The notes beneath the pieces are model-generated. The model did not search any database and was not told the origin of the DNA. It saw only the letters and a program-made list of their open reading frames with translations. Below are positions 5,667 to 12,461 of a stretch of DNA of 14,657 nucleotides, piece by piece. Position numbers and translations under genes: made by a program. The stretch lies in contig CAZXKG010000064.1 of NCBI GenBank assembly GCA_964641695.1, forward strand, positions 1-14,657, read 5' to 3'. Positions within the stretch are counted from its first letter, which is position 1. Every line of letters begins with the position of its first letter. Origin of the DNA: RHKX01 sp964641695. Its GTDB lineage: Bacteria > Actinomycetota > Thermoleophilia > Solirubrobacterales > 70-9.

Positions 5667-6001
5667 CGAGACGCCTTCGCTTGACGACCGGCCGTCTCCA
5701 GCCTGCTCGCCATCCGGTTCCATGCGAGCGCGAGTCGCAATCGCTCCTCCGGCGCTCGGGCCAGCCAGTCCCGGTCGTGGAGCTGGTCGGCGGCGCCGGC
5801 TCTGGGAGCAGGCTCGCTCGCGAGCTCCAGTCTCTCCCCCATCGCCAGCAGGGCGAGCCGCACGGTCTCTACCGTCGGCGAGACCTCGTCGTTCTCGAGC
5901 CGGCTGATCGCCGGCGGTGATCTTGCGCCAGTTCGGGATTGGCTCTCGTGGGTGCGCGCCCGATCCGCCTGCCTAGGCGGTCTTCTGCTGCTCGCTCGCA
6001 T
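5663..6001 (-). CDS. XRE-type HTH protein (putative antitoxin), N-terminal HTH abnormal
   Basis: 112 aa from the ATG at 6001, inside the last 29 bp of the cobA-hemD gene, with GAGG about 12 nt upstream. Residues 28-60 (SPPAISRLENDEVSPTVETVRLALLAMGERLELA, in part) are a textbook recognition helix and trailing helices of Cro/C1-type regulators, and the C-terminal APEERLRLALAWNRMASRLE is a tail that often accompanies them. The stretch before it (HESQSRTGAR) should read like SQ-x-ELA-x-RAGTS. An ELAQ is present in the +1 frame at about 5923-5934, so helix 2 looks scrambled by two compensating indels. It could be a decaying antitoxin, a functional variant, or a sequencing error. TGA overlaps the GTG of the nucleotidyltransferase. 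Confidence 0.65.
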   Translation of the reverse strand: MRASSRRPPRQADRARTHESQSRTGARSPPAISRLENDEVSPTVETVRLALLAMGERLELASEPAPRAGAADQLHDRDWLARAPEERLRLALAWNRMASRLETAGRQAKASR

Positions 6002-7514
6002 CCGCGACGAGCGCCTCGGTCAAGCCCTCGAGGTCGTGGCGCTCGGCCTCCACGTGGACCCGCAGGCCGAGCTCGCGTGCCGTCGCCGTCGTGACCGGGC
6101 CGATCGTCGCTACCCGGGGACCCTCCGGGAGCCTGCCGCCCAGCGCCTCGAGCAGGTAGCGAACGGTCGAGGTGGAGGTGAAGGAGACGTAGTCGGCGTT
6201 CGCGATCGCCTCGGCGGCGTCGGCGTCGAGGCTCTCGGCCACCGTCTCATACAGCGACACCACGTCGACCTTGGCCTCGCGCTCGGCCAGCGCCTTGGGG
6301 AGCACGTCCCTCGCCCCGGCGGCGCCTGCCACGAGGACCGGGCGGTCGGCCACATCGACGGCCTCCAGCGCCTCGACCAGCGACTCGGAGACGGCCCGCT
6401 GGGGCACCACGTCGGCGATCACGCCGAACCTGCGCAGGGCCCTCGCGGTCGACGGCCCGACCACCGCCACCGTCGCGCTCGCCAACGCGCGGGCGTCCAT
6501 GCCGCGACCGTCCATCGCCTCGAACAGGTGCCGGACCCCGTTCGGGCTTGCCAGGCAGACCAGGGAGTAGGCGTGGAGCTGGTCGAGCATCGCCTCCACG
6601 GCCGGCGTTCCCAGCCGTGCCTCGACCCTGATCGCCGGCAACTCGACCACCCCGGCGCCCAGCGCGCGCAGCATCGCCGCGAAATCGCTCGTCTGCGCGC
6701 GCGCCCTGGTCACGACGACGCTGACGCCATGCAGCGGGCGTTGCTCGAACCAGGCGATCCGCTCGCGCATCGCCGCCACCGGACCGAAGATCGAGACGGC
6801 CGGCGCGACGATCCCCTCCCGCTCGGCGGCCTCCGCCAGAGTCGCCGTCGTCGCCACGACCGTTCGCTGCCGCGGCCCGGTTCCCGCGGCGACGATGGCC
6901 GCAGGTTCATCCGCGCCGCGCCCGCCGGCGATCAACCGCTCGGCGATCTCGCCCAGATTGCGGACCCCCATGTAGACGACGAGCGTGCCGGGGAAGCGCG
7001 CGAGCGCCTCCCAATCCTCAGGCGCTTCCCCCTCCCCAGCGCCTGCCGGGGTCGGTGCGCCGTGCCCCTCCATCCGATGACCGGTGACGAAGGCGACGGC
7101 GGCCGCGTCGCCGCGGTTGGTGACGGGGATCCCCGCGTAGGCCGGCGCGGCCACCCCGGCGGTGATCCCGGGGACGACCTCGAACGGGACCCCGGCGTCG
7201 GTGAGCGCCTCGGCCTCCTCCCCACCACGGCCGAAGACGAACGGATCGCCGCCCTTGAGCCGGACGACCGACTTCCCCGCGCGCGCCAGCTCGACCATCC
7301 GCCGCTCGATCTCACGCTGCTCCATCGCGACCGCCCCCGGAGCCTTGCCGACGTAGATCAGCTCGGCGTCCTCGCGCGCCCCCGCAAGCGCCCCCTCGGG
7401 GATCAGCCGGTCGTAGAGGATCGCGTCGGCGTCAGCGATCAGCTCCAGCGACCGCGCAGTCATCAGCCCCGGGTCGCCGGGACCGGCACCAACCAGGTAG
7501 GCGGTGGCGACCAT
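5973..7514 (-). CDS. cobA-hemD: Uroporphyrinogen-III C-methyltransferase / uroporphyrinogen-III synthase fusion
   Basis: 513 aa. Residues about 1-255 are the SAM-dependent methyltransferase (SUMT): YLVGAGPGDPGL (nucleotide-binding loop), VRLKGGDPFVFGRG, VPGITAG, GIPVTNRG and TLVVYMG. It converts uroporphyrinogen III to precorrin-2 for sirohaem and cobalamin. Residues about 262-505 are HemD, which closes hydroxymethylbilane with inversion of ring D: VVVTRARAQ, LPAIRVEA, LASPNGVRHLFEA, SFTSTSTVRYLLEAL, ATIGPVTTATARELG. Such fusions are usual in actinobacteria and clostridia. A Gly/Ala/Pro-rich segment of about 14 residues is inserted after TGHRMEG, between GIPVTNRG and the DWEALA helix. ATG 7514 overlaps the hemC stop as TGATG, so I use it rather than TTG 7517. 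It follows hemC and precedes the HTH gene with overlap. Confidence 0.93.
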   Translation of the reverse strand: MVATAYLVGAGPGDPGLMTARSLELIADADAILYDRLIPEGALAGAREDAELIYVGKAPGAVAMEQREIERRMVELARAGKSVVRLKGGDPFVFGRGGEEAEALTDAGVPFEVVPGITAGVAAPAYAGIPVTNRGDAAAVAFVTGHRMEGHGAPTPAGAGEGEAPEDWEALARFPGTLVVYMGVRNLGEIAERLIAGGRGADEPAAIVAAGTGPRQRTVVATTATLAEAAEREGIVAPAVSIFGPVAAMRERIAWFEQRPLHGVSVVVTRARAQTSDFAAMLRALGAGVVELPAIRVEARLGTPAVEAMLDQLHAYSLVCLASPNGVRHLFEAMDGRGMDARALASATVAVVGPSTARALRRFGVIADVVPQRAVSESLVEALEAVDVADRPVLVAGAAGARDVLPKALAEREAKVDVVSLYETVAESLDADAAEAIANADYVSFTSTSTVRYLLEALGGRLPEGPRVATIGPVTTATARELGLRVHVEAERHDLEGLTEALVADASEQQKTA

Positions 7515-8485
7515 CAACCCAGCAGGTCCTGGGCGCCCGCTGCGTACATCCGTTCCAGCAAGGCACTGGCCAAGGCCACGGGTTGGTCAGGGTTACCCTC
7601 GACGACGTCGTGGAAGTGGTGGGAGCCGTCGAGCGCACCCGCCCAGGCGTGGAGGGTCAAACCTCCATCGCCGCCGTGGCGGGCGCAAACGCCGAGGGGG
7701 GAGTCGCAGCCGGCCCCGAGGCCCTTGACCACCGCGCGCTCGGCGGTCAGCTCGACCAGCGCCTGCCGGTCGGTGACCCGGGCGGCCGCCTCGGAGGCGG
7801 CGGAGGAGCTGGCGTCGGTCTCCAGCGCGAGGGCGCCCTGGCCCGGCGCCGGGACCATCTGCTCGAGCGGGAAGCGGAAGGCGATCCGCTCCTCCAGCCC
7901 CAAGCGCGCGAGGCCGGCGGTCGCGAGTACGAGCGCGTCGACCTCGGCGGCGTCGAACTTCCCGAGCCTGGTGTCGACGTTGCCGCGCAGCGAGACGATC
8001 CGCAGATCCGGGCGGAGAGCGAGAAGCTGAGCCCGGCGACGGACGCTGGCCGTGCCCACCCTCGCCCCGACGGGGACCTCCTCCAGCGAGCCGCCCGGGC
8101 CCACCCAGGCGTCGGTGGGATCCTCGCGTGCCGGCACGCCGGCCAGCGTCAGCCCCGAAGGGAGCTCACTCGGCAGATCCTTGGCGCTGTGGACGGCCAG
8201 CTCGATCTCGCCGTCGATCAGCCGGTTCTCCAGCTCGTGCACGAAGCGTGACTTGTCCGTGGGCGCATCCGGCGTGCCGCTGGGCCGGATCTCTCCCATA
8301 TATGGGAGCCGATCGGGGTCACCGCCGTTGCGCTCGGCGCGATCGAGCGGACCGCCGCCCGCCTCGCCGCCCGCCTGATCGCCGCTGACGCGGACCACGA
8401 CCAGCTCCACCTCCGGGCCGATCGCCGCCGCTACGCCCCTCGCCTGGGCGAGGGCGAGGGCGCTCCCTCTGGTCCCGACCCTCAC
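7514..8485 (-). CDS. hemC: Porphobilinogen deaminase (hydroxymethylbilane synthase)
   Basis: 323 aa; polymerises four porphobilinogens to hydroxymethylbilane in the cytosol. Signature sequences: VGTRGSALALAQ at the N-terminus, ELAVHSAKDLP with catalytic Asp103, RVGTASVRRRAQL, SLRGNVDTRLGK, APGQGALALE, and GAGCDSPLGV with Cys260, the attachment point of the dipyrromethane cofactor. The protein has about 28 extra residues at about 38-78 (rich in Gly, Asp, Pro, Arg; ends PTDKSRFVHELE), in the flexible loop that covers the active site in the E. coli enzyme. All catalytic residues I can check are intact. The GTG start at 8485 shares GTGA with the hemA stop, giving translational coupling within the haem operon. 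Confidence 0.93.
   Translation of the reverse strand: MRVGTRGSALALAQARGVAAAIGPEVELVVVRVSGDQAGGEAGGGPLDRAERNGGDPDRLPYMGEIRPSGTPDAPTDKSRFVHELENRLIDGEIELAVHSAKDLPSELPSGLTLAGVPAREDPTDAWVGPGGSLEEVPVGARVGTASVRRRAQLLALRPDLRIVSLRGNVDTRLGKFDAAEVDALVLATAGLARLGLEERIAFRFPLEQMVPAPGQGALALETDASSSAASEAAARVTDRQALVELTAERAVVKGLGAGCDSPLGVCARHGGDGGLTLHAWAGALDGSHHFHDVVEGNPDQPVALASALLERMYAAGAQDLLG
8293..8308. repeat. 16-bp perfect palindrome inside the hemC insertion
   Basis: The 16 bases are self-complementary with an AT-rich centre (CCCATATATGGG core). They encode the PYMGEI part of the extra loop of HemC. An uninterrupted palindrome with six A/T in the middle of a very GC-rich gene is conspicuous. It may be chance, a binding site, or a trace of how the insertion arose. 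Confidence 0.7.
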
Positions 8486-9879
8486 CCCTCCTCACCCGCC
8501 GGGCGCGAGCGGCTGCGCCGGTAGGCGTCGAGATCCGTCACCTCCACCTCACCGCTCTCATGCGGCGGCTCGACGTCCGGATCGAGCCCGAAGAGCTCCC
8601 GGATCGCGGCCAGGCGCCGCTGCAACTCGTAGTCCTCGTGTCCGCCCGCCTCGGCCTCGCGACGCAGCCGCAGGGTCGGGTCGTGAAGGAAGCGGCTCAG
8701 CAGCGAGTGCAGCATCGCCTCCGCCCGCTCCCGATCCTCGGGCTCGAGCGAATGCAGGAACGACCGGTTCTCGTCGATCACCCGGTCGGCCACCTCCTCC
8801 CCGCGCGACCTGAGCGCGGCGATCGTCGGCACCGCCCGCAGCGTGCTCAGCCAGAGCTCGAACCGCTCCAGCTCGGCGGCGACGATCGCCTCCGCCGGGT
8901 CGACCGCCGCCTCGCGGGCCGCGAGCCCGGCATCGGCGACGCTCTGGACGTCGTCCACGTCCCGGACGACGACGCCCTCGATCCCCGCGCACTCGGGATC
9001 GACGTCGCGGGGCACCGCGAGGTCGACCATCAGCAGCGGGGGGCTGTCCGTCCCGCGGCCGCGAGCGCGACGCTCCTCGAGCACGGGCTCCAACTCGACC
9101 CGCCCGACGATGTGGTGGGGGGAGTTCGTGGAGGAGATGACGACGTCCGCCAGCGCCAGCTCGGTCGGGAGCTCCTCGAGGCGACGGGCCTTGCCCTCGT
9201 AACGGTCGGCGAGGCTGACGGCGCGGTCGAAGCGGCGGTTGGCGACGATCACCGTCTCGACGCCCCGCGCGGAGAGCGCGGCCGCGGTCAGCTCGGCGGT
9301 GTCGCCGGCGCCGACGAGGAGGACGCGGCGGCCCGGCAGCTCGCCGACGACGCGGCGCGCCAGCTCGACGGCGGCGGAGGCGACGCTCACCGCGCCCTCG
9401 CCGAGCTTGGTCTCGGCGCGAACCCGCTTGCCGGCCGCCAGGGCATCGCGGAAGAGGCGGTTGAGGATGGCCCCGCTCGTGCCCTCGGCCAGCGAGCGCT
9501 CGTAGGCGCGCTTGAGCTGGCCCTGGATCTCGGCCTCGCCGAGGATCATCGAATCCAGGCCGGCGGCCACCCGGAGCAGATGGCGCGCGGCGTCGGCTCC
9601 GCGCCAGGTGCGGAGGTTGCCCGCGAGCTCGGTCGCCCCGATCGCCGCCTGCCGCGCGAGCGCCCCGAGGACGACCCCCTCGGCCTCGACCGGGTCGCGG
9701 GCGACGACGTAGATCTCGATCCGGTTGCAGGTGGAGACGGCCGCCGCCTCGGCGATCGACTCGGAGGCGGAGAGCTCACCCAGCAGCGCCACCTCACGGC
9801 CGCCGGTGAGCGCCAGCCGTTCGCGCAGCTCGATCGGAGCGGTCCGGTGGGAGGCTCCGATCGAGAGCAGCTCGCTCAT
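8482..9879 (-). CDS. hemA: Glutamyl-tRNA reductase
   Basis: 465 aa; NADPH-dependent reduction of glutamyl-tRNA to glutamate-1-semialdehyde, the first committed step of the C5 route to haem. N-terminal catalytic domain: SIGASHRTAPIELRE and STCNRIEIY with the thioester-forming Cys51. Then RVAAGLDSMILGEAEIQGQ, the NADPH-binding domain (VLLVGAGDTAELTA, VANRRFDRA, DVVISSTNSPH, LLMVDLAVPRDVDP) and the helical dimerisation domain (about 330-425). A charged tail of about 35 residues follows. ATG 9879 overlaps the stop of the ccmD-like gene as ATGA, and its own stop overlaps hemC. The presence of hemA supports the C5 pathway, usual for actinobacteria. HemA is a known control point in other bacteria, but no regulatory element is visible here. 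Confidence 0.95.
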   Translation of the reverse strand: MSELLSIGASHRTAPIELRERLALTGGREVALLGELSASESIAEAAAVSTCNRIEIYVVARDPVEAEGVVLGALARQAAIGATELAGNLRTWRGADAARHLLRVAAGLDSMILGEAEIQGQLKRAYERSLAEGTSGAILNRLFRDALAAGKRVRAETKLGEGAVSVASAAVELARRVVGELPGRRVLLVGAGDTAELTAAALSARGVETVIVANRRFDRAVSLADRYEGKARRLEELPTELALADVVISSTNSPHHIVGRVELEPVLEERRARGRGTDSPPLLMVDLAVPRDVDPECAGIEGVVVRDVDDVQSVADAGLAAREAAVDPAEAIVAAELERFELWLSTLRAVPTIAALRSRGEEVADRVIDENRSFLHSLEPEDRERAEAMLHSLLSRFLHDPTLRLRREAEAGGHEDYELQRRLAAIRELFGLDPDVEPPHESGEVEVTDLDAYRRSRSRPAGEEG

Positions 9880-10112
9880 CGGACCGAGGTCGGCTCCCCG
9901 CCGGGATCAGGCTCGAGCGCCACGGGTGCGGGGGCGGCTCCGGGGGCCTCGGCTGCGCGCCTCTCGGCGAGCTCGGCGACCTCCTCCAGCTCCCGGCTGA
10001 TCCGGCCGAGCTTCGCGGCCATGATCCCGATGTAGACGACGAGCAGGAGGACGAAGAGGACGTAGGCCGCGGCGACGTAGGGACCGGCTTCGTCGAGGGG
10101 CAGGGCTGGCAT
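9876..10112 (-). CDS. ccmD: CcmD-like small membrane protein
   Basis: 78 aa: one transmembrane helix (about residues 11-32, PYVAAAYVLFVLLLVVYIGI) followed by a charged, probably helical/coiled segment (SRELEEVAELAERR) and an Ala/Pro-rich tail. Length, single N-terminal helix and position directly after ccmC fit CcmD, which in System I helps release holo-CcmE from the CcmABC complex. Sequence similarity alone would not identify it, since CcmD is poorly conserved. ATG 10112 has GGAGG 9 nt upstream and shares TGATG with the ccmC stop; its own stop overlaps hemA as ATGA. The preferred start excludes upstream codons that are antisense or in the wrong frame within ccmC. Confidence 0.7.
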   Translation of the reverse strand: MPALPLDEAGPYVAAAYVLFVLLLVVYIGIMAAKLGRISRELEEVAELAERRAAEAPGAAPAPVALEPDPGGEPTSVR

Positions 10113-10852
10113 CAGCGAACACCTCCGGGGGCGATTCGGGTTCCGACCCCGCGGGCCGGAAGGTCGTCTTGTTCGGCATCGAGGGCGCGGCGCAGGCGGG
10201 AGAGCTGCCCGGACGTGCGCTTGGCGAGCAGCTCGAAGCAGACCAGGGTGGTCCACAGCGCCGCCATGCCGGCGAAGCAGACCAGGAACGCGACCCACAT
10301 CTTGCCGGGCATGCCGCCCTCGACCGTGGCGAACGTGCGCGGATGGACCAGCGACTCGGCGGCGCGGACGGCCATGAAGTTGAGCGGCACGAACGCGCCC
10401 GCGGTGATCGCGAAGACGGAGGCGTAGCGGGCCTGCCGCTCACGATCGACCACCGCGTAGCGCAACGGGTAGTAGGTGCAGTAGAGGAGGAAGACGATCA
10501 GGAAGCTGACCAGCGTCGGCTCGTCCCAGACCCACCAGTGACCCCACGAGCCCTTCGCCCAGATCATCCCGCTGAGCAGGACGACGACGCCGAAGATCAC
10601 CGAGGCGTGGATCGAGACGTAGGAGCGGAAGTCGTGGACGGGATCGCCGGTGCGCAGGTGGCGGATCGCGTGGATCCCGCCGATCACGAAGCCGCCGAGG
10701 GCGACGATCGCGAGTGGGACGTGGAGGTAGAAGATCTTCTGGATGAAGCCCTGATCGCCGTCGTTGGGCGCGTAGAAGAACACCAACGCGAAACCACCGC
10801 CAACCAGGAGGGCGGTGAGCAGTGCGAGTGTCCTGAGCGTGGACGGCTTCAT
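10112..10852 (-). CDS. ccmC: Haem exporter/handling protein CcmC
   Basis: About 246 aa, six predicted membrane helices. The tryptophan-rich WGHWWVWDEP (103-112) is the haem-handling signature of the CcmC/CcmF/CcsA family. His in FYLHVPLA (44) and His in ESLVHPRTF (170) fit the two external haem ligands. It presents haem to the chaperone CcmE on the outer face of the membrane, with CcmA, CcmB and CcmD. I prefer ATG 10852; TTG at 10861 is in frame and would add three residues, and neither has a clear ribosome site. It lies 29 bp after ccmB and overlaps the ccmD-like gene. The family's usual length is about 220-250 aa, so it looks complete. Confidence 0.92.
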   Translation of the reverse strand: MKPSTLRTLALLTALLVGGGFALVFFYAPNDGDQGFIQKIFYLHVPLAIVALGGFVIGGIHAIRHLRTGDPVHDFRSYVSIHASVIFGVVVLLSGMIWAKGSWGHWWVWDEPTLVSFLIVFLLYCTYYPLRYAVVDRERQARYASVFAITAGAFVPLNFMAVRAAESLVHPRTFATVEGGMPGKMWVAFLVCFAGMAALWTTLVCFELLAKRTSGQLSRLRRALDAEQDDLPARGVGTRIAPGGVR

Positions 10853-10881
10853 CTGTGACAACGCGATCGGGACGTGGCGGG

Positions 10882-11571
10882 TCAGTCCTCGATGAGGAAG
10901 TCGAACGCAGCCCAGCCGATCAGCAGGAAGATCAGATCGTACAAGCCGAGCACCGCAAGCCAGGTTCCGAGCTTCTCGTAGGAGGGGCCGCCTTCGGCCA
11001 GCAGGTCGGCCCCCGCGCCCGCGGCGGCGATCAGCGGCGGGACCAGCAGCGGCAGCAGGATCAGCGGGCCGATGAGATCGCGAGCGCGGGAGTTCGTCGC
11101 CATCGGCGAGATCAGGGCGCCGGTGACCGCGAAGGCGACGTTGAGCAGCAGCAGGACCGCGATCAGGGGAAGCAAGCCGGCGCCGGCGCCGAGGAAGAAG
11201 ACCCAGAAGATCGGCAGGGCGAACACCTCGAGCGCCACCAGGTAGAGGAAGAGCGCGATCGCCTTGGCGAAGAACAGCGCCGTCGAGTCGACCGGGGCGA
11301 GCCGGATCGCCTCGATCCCGCCCTGCTCACGCTCGGCGACGAAGAGCCGGTTGATCGCCAGCAGCGCGGCGAAGAGGACGGTGACGATCAGGACCCCGGC
11401 CGCGAGCGAGCCGTCGAGGCGGGTGCGGTCGAGGCCGAAGCGGAAGATGACGAAGATCGTGGTCGAGAAGAGGACCATCGCCGGGACCGACTGCAGCGTG
11501 CGCAGCTCCACCCGCAGGTCCTTGCCGAGGATCGTGGCGACGGCCGACAGCGTCGAGGGGGACGAGCTCAC
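10882..11571 (-). CDS. ccmB: Haem ABC exporter permease CcmB
   Basis: 229 aa with about six hydrophobic segments. It begins with a cytosolic ILGKDLRVELRT, then a first helix with FSTTIFVIFRF, the cytosolic AEREQGGIEAIRLAP typical of CcmB, and continues LFLYLVALEVFALPIFWVF, LLLLNVAFAVTGALIS, GPLILLPLLVPPLIAA and a last helix near the C-terminus. It is the membrane part of the CcmAB ABC transporter, which uses ATP to release haem-loaded CcmE. GTG at 11571 shares GTGA with the ccmA stop; the frame continues upstream, but only as a wrong-frame reading of ccmA. Confidence 0.9.
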   Translation of the reverse strand: MSSSPSTLSAVATILGKDLRVELRTLQSVPAMVLFSTTIFVIFRFGLDRTRLDGSLAAGVLIVTVLFAALLAINRLFVAEREQGGIEAIRLAPVDSTALFFAKAIALFLYLVALEVFALPIFWVFFLGAGAGLLPLIAVLLLLNVAFAVTGALISPMATNSRARDLIGPLILLPLLVPPLIAAAGAGADLLAEGGPSYEKLGTWLAVLGLYDLIFLLIGWAAFDFLIED

Positions 11572-12347
11572 GCGGGGCTCCCCGCCGGCCTCGCGCCCGC
11601 CGGGCGATCGGCGTAGATCGCCCGGGCACGGTCGAGGTCGACCTCGGCGGCGTCCGCCTCGAAGGCGACTCGACCGTTGCGGTCGAGCGCCAGCACGCGG
11701 TCGGCCTCGGCCAGCGCCGCCTCGACGTCGTGGGTGACGAGGACGCGGCTGCGCCCGGGCGCCGGCCCGAGCAGCGGCGCGACCACGTCCACGCCGGCCG
11801 GGTCGAGGTTGGCCAGGGGCTCGTCGAGGACGAGCAGCTCGGGATCGTGCAGGATCGCCCGGCAGGTGGCCAGTCGCTTCACCATCCCCGCCGACATCTC
11901 GTCGACGCGCAGGCCGCCGTGGCCCGAGAGGGAGACGAGCTCGAGCAGCTCGGCGATCCGCTCGCTGCCGTCGGCCGCCAAGCCGAAGAGGCGGGCGTGG
12001 AAGCGCAGGTTCTCGACCGCGTCGAGATCGCGGTAGAGGAGGGGCTGGTGTCCGAGGTAGCCGATCCGCCCGCGCAGGCGCCAGGAGTCGTCGGGCAGGC
12101 TGTGACCCAGGACCTCGATCTCGCCCTCGGTGGGCCGCAGCAGGGTGGCGACGATCCGCAGCAACGTCGACTTCCCCGCCCCGGGGGGGCCGAGGACCGC
12201 CAGGGTGGCGCCGACCGGCAGCTCGGCCTCGACCCCGCGCAGCGCCCACTGCTCGCCGTAGGCGAGGCTCAGCGAGCGAACCCGCAGCGCGACGTCGGTC
12301 GTCGGCAGCGCGACGTCGGTCGTCGCGGCGGGAGTCGGTTCGGCCAC
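11568..12347 (-). CDS. ccmA: Haem ABC exporter ATPase CcmA
   Basis: 259 aa ABC ATPase: Walker A GPPGAGKST (53-61, Lys59), Q-loop region YLGHQPLLY, signature MSAGMVKRL (a CcmA-like variant of LSGGQ), Walker B LLVLDEP, D-loop NLDPAG and the switch His in LVTHD. With CcmB it forms the transporter half of the System I cytochrome c maturation machinery. The assignment to CcmA rather than a generic ABC protein rests on the directly following ccmB and ccmC. The first 22 residues contain a doubled TTDVAL from a 21-bp tandem repeat. GTG 12347 lies 6 nt after a TAGCCT box with no Shine-Dalgarno; it is the first gene of the long haem/ccm run. Confidence 0.9.
   Translation of the reverse strand: MAEPTPAATTDVALPTTDVALRVRSLSLAYGEQWALRGVEAELPVGATLAVLGPPGAGKSTLLRIVATLLRPTEGEIEVLGHSLPDDSWRLRGRIGYLGHQPLLYRDLDAVENLRFHARLFGLAADGSERIAELLELVSLSGHGGLRVDEMSAGMVKRLATCRAILHDPELLVLDEPLANLDPAGVDVVAPLLGPAPGRSRVLVTHDVEAALAEADRVLALDRNGRVAFEADAAEVDLDRARAIYADRPAGARPAGSPA
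12284..12325. repeat. Perfect 21-bp tandem duplication in ccmA
   Basis: Two identical 21-bp units (12284-12304, 12305-12325) encode a doubled TTDVALP/R at the N-terminus of CcmA, ahead of the conserved ABC fold. Being in frame and outside the domain, it probably does no harm. Slippage would make this segment variable in length between strains. Confidence 0.85.
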
Positions 12348-12353
12348 GCGCCA

Positions 12354-12359
12354 AGGCTA
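12354..12359 (-). promoter_or_regulatory. -10 box (TAGCCT) of the ccm-hem operon
   Basis: TAGCCT on the minus strand lies exactly 6 nt before GTG 12347, the same spacing as at the DtxR-type and CMD genes. The box overlaps the left arm of an 18-bp inverted repeat (12357-12374), a layout expected of an operator. No consensus -35 is visible. Confidence 0.45.
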
Positions 12360-12461
12360 GATGGTTGATTCCAAATGACGTGCTTCCGGAGGTGGGTGGC
12401 GATCCGGCGCCGTGTCGGGCGGGTCATCCGGGGGTGCGGGAACTTGGAATCAACCAGCTAG
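12357..12461. repeat. 18-bp inverted repeat bracketing the ccmA upstream gap
   Basis: Arms 12357-12374 (CTAGATGGTTGATTCCAA) and 12444-12461 are complementary at 17 of 18 positions and separated by 69 bp. The right arm contains the SDR stop codon; the left arm overlaps the ccmA -10 box. The total length of 105 bp, with CTAG at both outer ends, would suit a small non-coding insertion (MITE-like), a pair of operator half-sites allowing looping, or a long-range RNA hairpin separating the SDR and ccm transcripts. Confidence 0.75.

Noticed and set aside
5952..8030. Very long open frame on the plus strand antisense to cobA-hemD and hemC
   Set aside because: Its product is Arg/His/Asp/Gly-rich with no domain, while the opposite strand encodes full-length, motif-complete CobA-HemD and HemC. 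High-GC genes commonly leave such open antisense frames.
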